Source: Ridgeia piscesae (taxonomy: Eukaryota; Annelida; Polychaeta; Sabellida; Siboglinidae). Taken from it: a DNA stretch of 64,000 nt. The notes under the pieces were generated by a model, which was given only the letters and a program-made list of their open reading frames with translations, ran no database searches and was not told where the DNA came from. Of the stretch, positions 25,801-40,400 are shown in pieces (position 1 is the first letter of the stretch; the number at the start of each line of letters is the position of its first letter). The position numbers and the translations under genes were made by a program. The stretch is taken from contig JAODUO010000537.1 of NCBI GenBank assembly GCA_025642075.2, forward strand, positions 447,001 through 511,000. Reading direction: 5' to 3'.

Positions 25801-28800
25801 GTGTCACATCGTGCCTTTGGTGCTCACTCAGCCCATCCTACTAGAACCACACAGTGTCACATCGTGCCTTTGGTGCTCACTCAGCCCATCCTACTAGATC
25901 CACACAGTGTCACATCGTGCCTTTGGTGCTCACTCAGCCCATCCTACTAGAACCACACAGTGTCACATCTGCCTTTGGTGCTCACTCAGCCCATCCTACT
26001 AGATCCACACAGTGTCACATCGTGCCTTTGGTGCTCACTCAGCCCATCCTACTAGATCCACACAGTGTCACATCGTGCCTTTGGTGCTCACTCAGCCCAT
26101 CCTACTAGAACCACACAGTGTCACATCGTGCCTCTGGTGCTCACTCAGCCCATCCTACTAGATCCACACAGTGTCACATCGTGCCTCTGGTGCTCACTCA
26201 GCCCATCCTACTAGATCCACACAGTGTCACATCGTGTCTTTGGTGCTCACTCAGCCCATCCTACTAGATCCACACAGTGTCACATCGTGCCTTTGGTGCT
26301 CACTCAGCCCATCCTACTAGATCCACACAGTGTCACATCATGCCTTTGGTGCTCACTCAGCCCATCCTACTAGATCCACACAGTGTCACATCATGCCTTT
26401 GGTGCTCACTCAGCCCATCCTACTAGATCCACACAGTGTCACATCGTGTCTTTGGTGCTCACTCAGCCCATCCTACTAGAACCACACAGTGTCACATCGT
26501 GTCTTTGGTGCTCACTCAGCCCATCCTACTAGAACCACACAGTGTCACATCGTGTCTTTGGTGCTCACTCAGCCCATCCTACTAGATCCACACAGTGTCA
26601 CATCATGCCTTTGGTGCTCACTCAGCCCATCCTACTAGATCCAACAGTGTCACATCGTGTCTTTGGTGCTCACTCAGCCCATCCTACTAGAACCACACAG
26701 TGTCACATCGTGCCTTTGGTGCTCACTCAGCCCATCCTACTAGATCCACACAGTGTCACATCGTGTCTTTGGTGCTCACTCAGCCCATCCTACTAGATCC
26801 ACACAGTGTCACATCTGCTTTGGTGCTCACTCAGCCCATCCTACTAGATCCAACAGTGTCACATCGTGCCTTTGGTGCTCACTCAGCCCATCCTACTAGA
26901 ACCACACAGTGTCACATCTGCCTTTGGTGCTCACTCAGCCCATCCTACTAGATCCACACAGTGTCACATCGTGCCTCTGGTGCTCACTCAGCCCATCCTA
27001 CTAGAACCACACAGTGTCACATCGTGCCTTTGGTGCTCACTCAGCCCATCCTACTAGATCCACACAGTGTCACATCATCCTCTGGTGCTCACTCAGCCCA
27101 TCCTACTAGATCCACACAGTGTCACATCGTGCCTTTGGTGCTCACTCAGCCCATCCTACTAGATCCACACAGTGTCACATCTGCCTTGGTGCTCACTCAG
27201 CCCATCCTACTAGATCCACACAGTGTCACATCGTGCCTTTGGTGCTCACTCAGCCCATCCTACTAGAACCACACAGTGTCACATCGTGCCTTTGGTGCTC
27301 ACTCAGCCCATCCTACTAGATCCACACAGTGTCACATCGTGCCTTTGGTGCTCACTCAGCCCATCCTACTAGATCCACACAGTGTCACATCTGCCTTTGG
27401 TGCTCACTCAGCCCATCCTACTAGATCCACACAGTGTCACATCATGCCTTTGGTGCTCACTCAGCCCATCCTACTAGATCCACACAGTGTCACATCATGC
27501 CTCTGGTGCTCACTCAGCCCATCCTACTAGATCCACACAGTGTCACATCGTGCCTTTGGTGCTCACTCAGCCCATCCTACTAGAACCACACAGTGTCACA
27601 TCATGTCTTTGGTGCTCACTCAGCCCATCCTACTAGAACCACACAGTGTCACATCGTGCCTTTGGTGCTCACTCAGCCCATCCTACTAGATCCACACAGT
27701 GTCACATCATGTCTTTGGTGCTCACTCAGCCCATCCTACTAGATCCACACAGTGTCACATCGTGCCTTTGGTGCTCACTCAGCCCATCCTACTAGATCCA
27801 CACAGTGTCACATCTGCCTTGGTGCTCACTCAGCCCATCCTACTAGATCCAACAGTGTCACATCGTGCCTTTGGTGCTCACTCAGCCCATCCTACTAGAT
27901 CCACACAGTGTCACATCGTGTCTTTGGTGCTCACTCAGCCCATCCTACTAGATCCACACAGTGTCACATCGTGCCTCTGGTGCTCACTCAGCCCATCCTA
28001 CTAGAACCACACAGTGTCACATCTGCCTCTGGTGCTCACTCAGCCCATCCTACTAGATCCACACAGTGTCACATCGTGCCTTTGGTGCTCACTCAGCCCA
28101 TCCTACTAGAACCACACAGTGTCACATCATGCCTTTGGTGCTCACTCAGCCCATCCTACTAGAACCACACAGTGTCACATCATGCCTTTTTGGTGCTCAC
28201 TCAGCCCATCCTACTAGAACCACACAGTGTCACATCGTGCCTTTGGTGCTCACTCAGCCCATCCTACTAGAACCACACAGTGTCACATCATGCCTTTGGT
28301 GCTCACTCAGCCCATCCTACTAGATCCACACAGTGTCACATCATGCCTTTGGTGCTCACTCAGCCCATCCTACTAGATCCACACAGTGTCACATCGTGCC
28401 TTTGGTGCTCACTCAGCCCATCCTACTAGATCCACACAGTGTCACATCATGCCTTTGGTGCTCACTCAGCCCATCCTACTAGAACCACACAGTGTCACAT
28501 CATGCCTTTGGTGCTCACTCAGCCCATCCTACTAGATCCACACAGTGTCACATCATGCCTTTGGTGCTCACTCAGCCCATCCTACTAGATCCACACAGTG
28601 TCACATCGTGCCTTTGGTGCTCACTCAGCCCATCCTACTAGATCCACACAGTGTCACATCGTGCCTTTGGTGCTCACTCAGCCCATCCTACTAGATCCAC
28701 ACAGTGTCACATCATGCCTTTGGTGCTCACTCAGCCCATCCTACTAGAACCCACAGTGTCACATCGTGCCCTTTTGGGGCTCACTCAGCCCATCCTACTA

Positions 28801-31800
28801 GATCCACACAGTGTCACATCGTGCCTTTGGTGCTCACTCAGCCCATCCTACTAGAACCACACAGTGTCACATCGTGCCTTTGGTGCTCACTCAGCCCATC
28901 CTACTAGATCCACACAGTGTCACATCGTGCCTCTGGTGCTCACTCAGCCCATCCTACTAGAACCACACAGTGTCACATGTGCCTTTGGTGCTCACTCAGC
29001 CCATCCTACTAGATCCACACAGTGTCACATCGTGCCTTTGGTGCTCACTCAGCCCATCCTACTAGATCCACACAGTGTCACATCGTGCCTTTGGTGCTCA
29101 CTCAGCCCATCCTACTAGATCCACACAGTGTCACATCATGCCTTTGGTGCTCACTCAGCCCATCCTACTAGAACCACACAGTGTCACATCGTGCCTTTGG
29201 TGCTCACTCAGCCCATCCTACTAGATCCACACAGTGTCACATCATGTCTTTGGTGCTCACTCAGCCCATCCTACTAGAACCACACAGTGTCACATCATGC
29301 CTTTGGTGCTCACTCAGCCCATCCTACTAGATCCCCCCACATCTGTCTTTGGTGCTCACTCAGCCCATCCTACTAGATCCACACAGTGTCACATCATGCC
29401 TTTGGTGCTCACTCAGCCCATCCTACTAGATCCACACAGTGTCACATCGTGCCTTTGGTGCTCACTCAGCCCATCCTACTAGAACCACACAGTGTCACAT
29501 CATGCCTTTGGTGCTCACTCAGCCCATCCTACTAGATCCACACAGTGTCACATCGTGCCTTTGGTGCTCACTCAGCCCATCCTACTAGATCCACACAGTG
29601 TCACATCGTGCCTTTGGTGCTCACTCAGCCCATCCTACTAGATCCACACAGTGTCACATCGTGCCTTTGGTGCTCACTCAGCCCATCCTACTAGATCCAC
29701 ACAGTGTCACATCATGCCTTTGGTGCTCACTCAGCCCATCCTACTAGAACCACACAGTGTCACATCATGCCTTTGGTGCTCACTCAGCCCATCCTACTAG
29801 ATCCACACAGTGTCACATCGTGCCTTTGGTGCTCACTCAGCCCATCCTACTAGATCCACACAGTGTCACATCATGTCTTTGGTGCTCACTCAGCCCATCC
29901 TACTAGAACCACACAGTGTCACATCATGCCTTTGGTGCTCACTCAGCCCATCCTACTAGAACCACACAGTGTCACATCGTGCCTTGGTGCTCACTCAGCC
30001 CATCCTACTAGAACCACACAGTGTCACATCATGTCTTTGGTGCTCACTCAGCCCATCCTACTAGAACCACACAGTGTCACATCATGCCTTTGGTGCTCAC
30101 TCAGCCCATCCTACTAGATCCACACAGTGTCACATCATGCCTTTGGTGCTCACTCAGCCCATCCTACCACCTCACATATGATTTTACTCGGGGAAACACT
30201 GCATTGATCCATTGCTAAACCTCATTGTCACAAGTCAAAAATCAGAGTTGGGGTTTGGACATCTTAAAGGAAAACTTTTGTCATATCCTTTTTACTGCTG
30301 TTTTCATTATTCACTTACTGTATTTTTGGATGGGAAAATATTTGTATTTTGACTTGTATTTAAGTACATCTTTTTCAGTATTTGTATTTGGAATTGTAGT
30401 TATGTTTTTGAAATGGCTGTTAGTTCTGCTTCATCAACCGTCTTCACCAAATTATAGATTTTACTGAATAAATGACATACAAATGTATAGCATGTAGAAT
30501 TAATGGCATTACATGATTATGTCTATAATGTACCTGGTGTAGGCTGGTAATCTGTAGTGTTTGCTTGATTTATGGAATTTAGTTTCATGGATGCATATGT
30601 GTGTTCTATGTTGTATTCGGAGTAAAGCTACTAAGTTGGACTGAGAAATGTAAACCCTCTAAATGTAGTATACTAAAATGTGATCATACATATTTGCGTA
30701 TTAAGGATATAGGCATTTTACGGGAAGCAGGAATCTGTTAAAGAATAATAATGCTTTAAACTGCTTCCTTGCAACCCTGTCTGGTGAAGAAAAATTGGCA
30801 AAGAAAGTATAAAATGATTACTGTATAGAGGTAAACAGGTAGCAACTTTTTAACTATGTATTTCCTATTTATCTGCTTCTTTTTATATGATTTGTTTCTC
30901 AAATCAAATCAGATTATTGTAACTATTTACAGTACATACAAATCAAATCAAGGCAAATAACATATAATAACATAAAAAGAACAGTAGGGTGAGAACATTG
31001 TATAATTTTATATTCCCTTTATGTTAAATGTAAACAACAGGAAGAAAACATGTTACAAATGATTGACTGTGCCTGGTAGTAACAGTGATAATTTGTATCT
31101 GTACCTATATAATAATGTCGGGACATATGATAACAGACGAGCAGTGTACCAGATACTGGAGGAACAGGGGATTGATCTGCCGAGATATGCCGTCTTGGAC
31201 CGAGACTCAAATCACTCTCGTGGCACGGGTAAGTGTTATCACTTGATAACTTTATTTCATCTAATCGGTATATAATAATACCCGTTGTTTGACAATAGTG
31301 TTTCTCAGTCACATGGTCTTGAAACATTTCACAAACAAACAAACAGTTGAAACCAAACAAACCATGCTCAGTTGCTGTGAAATAGAATTTCCTTGAAGTT
31401 AGGATAAATTATAATTTATTAAAGAGTCTGATTTTTTTTGATGTCATAAAAGATTGTCGTATAGTATCAGCTGCCTTAGTTTTACTGCCTGAATGTGTTT
31501 AAATGTATCACAGTGTTATTGTTGTAATATAATTAGACCATTGTCTGCCATATTACGTTGCCATAACTACCTCTTGTTGCAGCCAAATTGGTTGAAAATG
31601 AAGACACAATAGAGGTAAACAATCACGTATTCCACAAGCCACTGGTGGAGAAGCCGATCTCTGCGGAGGACCACAATGTGTACATCTACTTCCCCGCCAG
31701 TGCTGGGGGTGGCTGTCAGAGACTCTTCAGAAAGGCATGTTTCTCAGCATACTCAACTATGTTCTGTCTCACAAGTTCTCTCTTGGAAACAAATACAGTT

Positions 31801-34436
31801 TGTTGATGGCCAAAAGGAAGGTTTAATGTTCCAGAAATTAAATTAGTTCATAATATGTTAAAAACTCATCTATTCCGGGCTGTGTATGCTGTTTAGGCAC
31901 CTGTCATTTTAGTTGATTTTTATTTATTTATTAACTTGTACATGTTTTACACTAATCTAACACAATGTTTTCACTATTTATTATCAATATAACCTTTATT
32001 TTGGTAATCACCTTTAGGTGTAGCTTATTTATTTATCATTTATTATTATTATACATATTTTATGTATTGTCATTTACTTTTAACAAATTTAATATTAAAA
32101 ATTTATGTAATTTATTAATATTCCACATACAGGTGTATACATGTATACATATTTATTTACTCACAGTGTCTCCGAATGGATCTTATCTAGATTTATGGTG
32201 CCATATAAGTGTTCTTCTTCGTATTATTATTACATAACATACTGCGGTAACATTTAAAAATAACATTTTACAATAAGAAACAGTTTTGTTAAGGTTTTTG
32301 TCGTATCTCTATAAATAAGAATTTTTCAAACACATTGCAATTTTTGTCTTTGGGTGGTGAGTGTCAGAAACGTATGTTGGTCTGATATGTTACATCACAT
32401 CCTGTTTCACTTTTGCTTTGCCACAGATTGGCAGTCGCAGTAGTGTGTACTCCCCAGTGAGCTCGGTGCGCAAGGTTGGGTCCTACATCTATGAGGAGTT
32501 CATGCCGACAGACGGCACTGATGTAAAGGTGAGTAACAAATATGTCTAATACATTTTTGCCCCGTGCTTAAAAGTCTCATCAGTTCAGTATTATCCTTAA
32601 TTATATTCACCCATTTCATGAAAACTTGAATGTATTTTATTGACTATGACATTTATGCAAGTTTGTAATTTATTTTTGGTGATATGACTATTTCTGTGGC
32701 ACCGATGTGCAATTATTGGCCAGAGTATGCTCATGTTTCCTGTGTTACAGGTGTACATGGTCGGGCCAGAGTATGCTAATGTTACCTGTGTTACAGGTGT
32801 ATCTGGTCGGGCCAGAGTATGCTAATGTTACCTGTGTTACAGGTGTGCACGGTCGGGCCAGAGTATGCTCATGTTTCCTGTGTTACAGGTATGCACGGTT
32901 GGGCCAGAGTATGCTAATGTTACCTGTGTTACAGGTGTATCTGGTCGGGCCAGAGTATGCTCATGTTACCTGTGTTACAGGTGTGCACGGTCGGGCCAGA
33001 GTATGCTAATGTTACCTGTGTTACAGGTATGCACGGTTGGGCCAGAGTATGCTAATGTTACCTGTGTTACAGGTGTACATGGTCGGGCCAGAGTATGCTA
33101 ATGTTACCTGTGTTACAGGTGTACATGGTTGGGCCAGAGTATGCTAATGTTTCCTGTGTTACAGGTGTACACGGTCGGGCCAGAGTATGCTAATGTTACC
33201 TGTGTTACAGGTGTACACGGTCGGGCCAGAGTATGCTAATGTTTCCTGTGTTACAGGTGTCACGGTTGGGCCAGAGTATGCTAATGTTCCTGTGTTACAG
33301 GTGCCGGGCCAGAGTATGCTAATGTTACCTGTGTTACAGGTGTACATGGTCGGGCCAGAGTATGCTAATGTTACCTGTGTTACAGGTGTACACGGTCGGG
33401 CCAGAGTATGCTAATGTTACCTGTGTTACAGGTGTACACGGTCGGGCCAGAGTATGCTAATGTTACCTGTGTTACAGGTGTACACGGTCGGGCCAGAGTA
33501 TGCTAATGTTACCTGTGTTACAGGTGTACATGGTCGGGCCAGAGTATGCTAATGTTACCTGTGTTACAGGTGTACACGGTCGGGCCAGAGTATGCTAATG
33601 TTACCTGTGTTACAGGTGTACACGGTCGGGCCAGAGTATGCTAATGTTACCTGTGTTACAGGTGTACACGGTCGGGCCAGAGTATGCTCATGCAGAGGCG
33701 AGGAAGTCTCCAGCACTTGATGGAAAGGTGGAACGAGACAAATCTGGCAAAGAGATCAGATACCCAGTCATCCTAACAGCTGCCGAGAAACTCATTGCTC
33801 GCAACATTTGCCTCGCATTCAAGGTGGGCTGATGTAGGCTACTGAACGTGAAAGTAAATGTGGATGTGACTATTTCAAATGCTGACCTCAGTCGTACACG
33901 TGTGAGCATAGCCTTTCCAGTTCTGTAAAACGTAACCTCTCCAGTTCTGTGAAATGTAGCCTTTCCAGTTCTGTGAAATGTAGCCTTTCCAGTTCTGTGA
34001 AATGTAGCCTTTCCAATCCTGTGAAATGTAGCTTTTCCAATTCTGTAAAACGTAACCTTTCCAGTTCTGTGAAACTTACCCTTTCCAATTCTGTATAACT
34101 GTGTGTATTGTATTAATTCTTACACCTTATTTGTAAGCCAATGTTTTGTCATATTTCTATATTTGACCTTGGAGATCTTACATGAATTGTTTTGTAATAA
34201 CAGGAATAATCACTTTTTGGCAATGCAGTAGTCTTCAGTGTACACACTTTCATCCTGTGTTTCCACATGACACAAGCTTGTGACAACATGAGGCGTGTCA
34301 CTGTTGCAGCAAACAGTGTGTGGGTTTGACCTGCTCAGAGCCAATGGCATGTCCTATGTCTGTGACGTCAATGGATTCAGCTTTGTGAAGACCTCGCCAA
34401 AATACTACGATGACTGTGCCATGATACTAGGGTAAG

Positions 34437-34468
<32 letters not shown>

Positions 34469-37400
34469 AGAGAGAGGAGGGAGACAGAGAGAGATAGAGA
34501 TACAGAGAGAGAGAGGGAGAGGAGAGAGGGAGAGGGAGAGGGAGAGGGAGAGGGAGAGGGAGAGGGAGAGGGAGAGGGAGAGAGGGAGAGAGAGAGGGAG
34601 AGAGGGAGAGAGGGAGAGAGAGACGTCTCAGTTTATGAATCCATTCAGTGTAAATCTGGATGTATTGGAAGGGAGACATAACATTTAATATTCAAGTCCC
34701 ACTCCTCAAGCTGTGTCATTTAAAAAACATTGATTAATTTGTTTTAAGGCGGTCTCAAATAAAAATAGACAGTTATGCCACATCGAGTTGATTATGAATG
34801 TCGAGTGCTTTGAAATGGTCCATTTTGCAGGTTGTATGTATCTTGAATCTTAACCTGTAACAACAGATGTTAACAGACATGTTGAATTGCACTTATTTTC
34901 CTTTTTTTGTGTTCTTCCATATATGTTCAAACTTCATTATTTAATACTATGTATGCGTTATATCAATCATTGGTTAAATATTACCAAATATACTATTATG
35001 TGGTGATGAAGCCTATTGATTTGACATTGCAAAAGGTCATTGGTTGTAGAGACATGATCCTGAGGCAGATAGCCCCACACCTACACATTCCATACTCCAT
35101 CAACTACCAGACGGAAGATCTCCCAATAGTTCCCACAATGTATGGTACAATGTAAGTTACAACTGCAACGGTTATATGTGAATGCCGCATTTGTATGCAC
35201 CCAGTAAATGACCACATATTTGTTGGTATCTAATTAGTATTTATTATTTTTATTATATTACCGTTTTGTGACAATTATCTTAGCTGTAAGTTCCATGTTC
35301 TGTCTATATATTACAAATAAAAAATGAAACTAATTATGACTTGTCACTACATTGCATAGCCTCTGCATAATTCATCTTTCTTTGGAATTTTATTTATTTT
35401 AAACTACTGTGCCAGCCACCGTGCACTGCTAGCTCCCATATCGCAGAAACTGTTGAGGATCTATTTTTGTAATTCGCACAGACATACCTTACAGCACTGA
35501 TACTATGTACAAGAAATATTTTATTTTATTGGACCATTCTGAATGCTACCAAACTTTAAAACAAAAAAATTCAAAAGTCTTAGGTAACCTTTTCTCTACT
35601 TTTGCATAAACAGTGCCTTTCCACCAACACTCACGGTTCTTTGTTTATGTGTTGAAAATGTTGTATTTCTTAATAATGTGATGTGTAATTCTTAATTGTT
35701 GTGGTTGGAAATAACAAATTACTTATCTACTTACATATGTACCCACTTAGTGTTTATCTATGTGAAATCTTGTTGCTGTTTACCTGGTAGTTATATTTTA
35801 TACTCAGTTCACGTTTTTGAATTGAAACATGTTTTCTTTTCTAAAAGGGTTTCTTATTAGAGTTATGTTTTCAAGCAGAATATGTAAAAAAGACTTGTAT
35901 AAATTTCAGATATTTGTCATGTTCTGTTGTTAAACATGACTGAGTGTTTGCTTCTTTGGTTGATGTAATTGTAGGATGGAGCTGCGATGTGTGATAGCCG
36001 TCATTCGGCACGGAGACCGCACACCAAAACAGAAGATGAAGATGGAAGTTAGACACAAACGGTAAGTTCAACAGTTTCTTGTTATTTTTTCAAACCAGTG
36101 AGTTCACTAGCCATGACAGTAGTCTTGCCTTGTTATTACTTAGCCGCGGATTGGTATATTTTACAAAAGAGTCCATGGTTTTACTATTTTGTTGCCATTT
36201 AAAATCACTATTCCCTCAGTTAACACAGTTGCATATCCCTAATTATAAGTAGTGAGAGGATTTTGTAAACAAACGAGACGCTGGGAATAATCCGAGACAA
36301 TGTGTGTTTTGCTTCAAATAATTCTTTGATCTCCAACTGCATTGAAACGAATAAAAGTTCCCCCTTCAGGTGGTGCCATCTACTGTTTCTCAACATATAC
36401 TGAACAGTAATATTCACAGTGCATGAATCTGTTGATTATTGCAAGTTAGTTTTGTTTCAAACCACTGAGTGACATCTGTTCAATATCTAGTATGAACTCT
36501 AACCCCGGTAAAGTGAACAACCTGTGGGGGAAAACAATAAAAGGTTTATTTTTATGAATCGTAGATTAAATTTGGCACCCAGGGTGCAAATTCTCTAGGA
36601 GACTTATACTTATACAGCATTATGTATGCTAACTCAATTAAAGGTAAAGAATACTCTTATAATTAATCTTTGCAGGAAAACTGCATTATAGAGTTAGTAT
36701 ATTAGTACGACATAATAATAATAATAGCTTATAAAATGATGTATTCAGTCCGTTGTTCCGTCCAAAGTGCTCAACAAAACATTTGTAACTGTGTCATTTA
36801 TTTAAGTATTAAAAGCTGTTTAAAAAATGTGTTACAAATTCCACAGTAGAGGGGCCACTTTGGCGAAAGCCTGATCTCTGAACAACTTGAAGCGGGTGGG
36901 TGGCACTTTTAAGAAACCTACCGAATTTGAACGGAGGGAGCGTGTGAATATTCGACAAGAAGATATATTGCGGTGCAAGTCTGCGAAATGCCTTGAACAC
37001 AATCAAGAGAATTTTAAATGTTATCCTTTCTAGGATTGGTAACCGATGCAGATATTTCAGTACTGGTGTTATGTGTTCGTGCTTGCATGTGTCATACAGC
37101 TGACATATTGCTGTGTTTGACTGCAGTTTCTTTGAGCTGTTTGAGAAGTATGGGGGCTTCAAGACTGGCCACCTGAAACTGAAGCAGCCCCAGCAGCTGC
37201 AGGAAATGCTCGACATTGCACGCTTTCTTCTCACTGAGTTTGAGAAGAACGCAGATCCAGCCATCGAGGAGAAGAAGTCAAAACTACTGCAGCTGAAGAC
37301 AGTCCTGGAGATGTGAGTAGGTTTCTGAGTAGTCTCGCTTAACCGCTTCTTGTTTAGCTGCATAACTTCGCTAAGACGATAGTCCGGTCATTTAGCTGGC

Positions 37401-40400
37401 CTCTGAATGTTTTCCGTGTAAAGTGCTGCCACCTGCAGCCTGGATAATCAAGGTTTATCCAGCCGTAAGCCCTGCATAAGCCCTGCATCAGAACAAACTG
37501 CAAATTTGTATTTCTGTTTATTTTTGTGTGAATATAAGTTTAATTTTGAACAGTTTTTATAATATTGTATTATCTAGTAAAAGGGTACCTTTCATTGGCC
37601 TGAGATCCAATCAGTGTCTCTACCCTATTCTGGGGTAAGGAAGGCCAACCTGGTGGACACATTGGCAGAGCATGAATGTACCAGACAGAGTTGAGGGGCT
37701 GAAAAATGATGCCATGTCATGAAGCCAGGTTAATCGAAGCTAGTTTCAGTGATTGTTGGGGAATTCTAATAATGCCTGCCTTGGGGTATCTTACAGAGGA
37801 TGTCAGACTAAAGGATTCACTGCTGGTTTCAGGTACGGAAGATTCTCAGGTATCAATCGCAAAGTGCAGCTGAAATACCAGCCACACGGAGCGCCCAGAA
37901 GGTCCTCAGGATGACGACGGTTAGTACCCTTTGTTACTCATAAATGGTCTTTTATCGGGGTGGAAGGCTGGCAGGTCAGTCTTGATTCATGATATGCTTC
38001 AAAATAATGCCATCAACTGAAGGTGATAAAGTCGGTGATGCGTAAAGATGGTAGAGCCAAGGATAGATGTGGGCAGTAGGATTGGGGGAGACAAAGGCAA
38101 CAGGGTTAGTGATAGATGAAAGCAATAGGGTTGGTGACAGATGAACGCAGTTGGTCTAGGGACAGACAAAGACAGGACGGTCAGGGATAGACGAGTAGTG
38201 TAGGTAGTTATGTAGGAAGGCAGTAGAGCAAATAATATTGTAAGGAAGTAGAGCGAGTAATATGGGAAGTTATACAGAAAGACATTGAAGGCATTAGCGT
38301 CAGTGACATAGGATGACATTAAAGCTAACCTGAAGGTGAGTAGTCGGTGATGGTGGTGGTAGGAGACAAAGTAGAGCCAGTGACATGTGAAGACAGGAGA
38401 GGTGGCGGTAGGAGACAAAGTAGAGCCAGTGACATGTGAAGACAGGAGAGGTGGGAGTAGGAGACAGGTAGTTAGATAGAAGCTAGTGAGCAGTGAAGAA
38501 GGAAGGTGAGTGGTAGGGAAGACAAAGACAGAGCAGTACGTGATAGACATAGAAGTAGAGTGTAGGAGCAGTAGAGCAGACAGTAAGAAGAGAGCGTAAG
38601 TAGGAAGTATGAAGACAGAGGCATAGACGCAGTGACATGGAGACGGCATAGGCAACATGTGAAGACAGGAGAGGTGGGGTAGGAGACAAAGTAGAGCCAG
38701 TGACAGTGAAGACAGGAGAGGTGGCGGTAGGAGACAAAGTAGAGCCAGTGACATGTGAAGACAGGAGGGTGGCGGTAGGAGACAAAGTAGAGCCAGTGAC
38801 ATGTGAAGACAGGAGAGGTGGCGGTAGGAGACAAAGTAGGCCAGTGACAGTGAAGACAGGAGAGGTGGCGGTAGGAGACAAAGTAGGCCAGTGACAGTGA
38901 AGACAGGAGAGGTGGGGTAGGAGACAAAGTAGAGCCAGTGACATGTGAAGACAGGAGAGGTGGCGGTAGGAGACAAAGTAGAGCCAGTGACATGTGAAGA
39001 CAGGAGAGGTGGCGGTAGGAGACAAAGTAGGCCAGTGACATGTGAAGACAGGAGAGGTGGCGGTAGGAGACAAAGTAGGCCAGTGACATGTGAAGACAGG
39101 AGAGGTGGCGGTGAGGAGACAAAGTAGAAAGGCCAGTGACATGTGAAGACAGGAGAGGTGGCGGTAGGAGACAAAGTAGAGCCAGTGACATGTGAAGACA
39201 GGAGAGGTGGCGGTAGGAGACAAAGTAGAGCCAGTGACATGTGAAGACAGGAGAGGTGGCGGTAGGAGACAAAGTAGAGCCAGTGACATGTGAAGACAGG
39301 AGAGGTGGCGGTAGGAGACAAAGTAGAGCCAGTGACATGTGAAGACAGGAGAGGTGGCGGTAGGAGACAAAGTAGAGCCAGTGACATGTGAAGACAGGAG
39401 AGGTGGGGTAGGAGACAAAGTAGGCCAGTGACATGTGAAGACAGGAGAGGTGGGGTAGGAGACAAAGTAGGCCAGTGACATGTGAAGACAGGAGAGGTGG
39501 CGGTAGGAGACAAAGTAGGCCAGTGACATGTGAAGACAGGAGAGGTGGCGGTGGAGACAAAGTAGAGCCAGTGACATGTGAAGACAGGAGAGGTGGGGTA
39601 GGAGACAAAGTAGAGCCAGTGACATGTGAAGACAGGAGAGGTGGGGTAGGAGACAAAGTAGAGCCAGTGACATGTGAAGACAGGAGAGGTGGGGTAGGAG
39701 ACAAAGTAGCCAGTGACATGTGAAGACAGGAGAGGTGGCGGTAGGAGACAAAGTACGAGCAGGAATGCGAGAGACAAGTAGGCCAGGCAGGAGACAAAGT
39801 AGGACGGCCAGTGACATGTGAAGACAGGAGAGGTGGCGGTAGGAGACAAAGTAGAGCCAGTGACATGTGAAGACAGGAGAGGTGGCGGTAGGAGACAAAG
39901 TAGCCAGTGACATGTGAAGCAGGAGACAGAAATGGTGACAGGGAAGACAGGAGAGGTGGCGGTAGGAGACAAAGTAGAGCCAGTGACATGTGAGACAGGA
40001 GAGGTGGCAGGAGACAAAGTAGGCCAGTGACATGTGAAGACAGGAGAGGTGGCGGTAGGAGAAAGTAGGCCAGTGACATGTAAGGGGGTGGGGTAGGAGA
40101 CAAAGTACGGCCAGTGACATGTGAAGACAGGAGGGGGTAGGAGAAAGTAGGCCAGGACATGTGAAGCAGGAGATGGGGTAGGAGACAAAGTAGAGCCGGG
40201 GTGACAAAGTAGAGCCAGGAATGTGAAGACAGGAGAGGTGGCGGTAGGAGACAAAGTAGGAGACAAAGTGGGAGGAGCCAGTGACATGTGAAGACAGGAG
40301 AGGTGGCGGTAGGAGACAAAGTAGAGCCAGAGACATGTGAAGACAGGAGAGGTGGCGGTAGGAGACAAAGTAGAGCCAGTGACATGTGAAGACAGGAGAG

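Noticed and set aside
21351..30218. Dozens of ORFs of 60-100 aa with [15 protein letters not shown]
   Set aside because: All are readings of the 53-bp array ending at the same in-unit TAG; no independent coding evidence.
30890..31030. LINE 3' tail in minus orientation (CAAATCAAATCAGATTATTG resembling the tail of the element at 985)
   Set aside because: Only a short AT-rich match without coding remnant; too weak to list as an element.
33888..34088. Minus ORF with [11 protein letters not shown] repeats
   Set aside because: Reading of the 24-bp minisatellite; no start or domain support.
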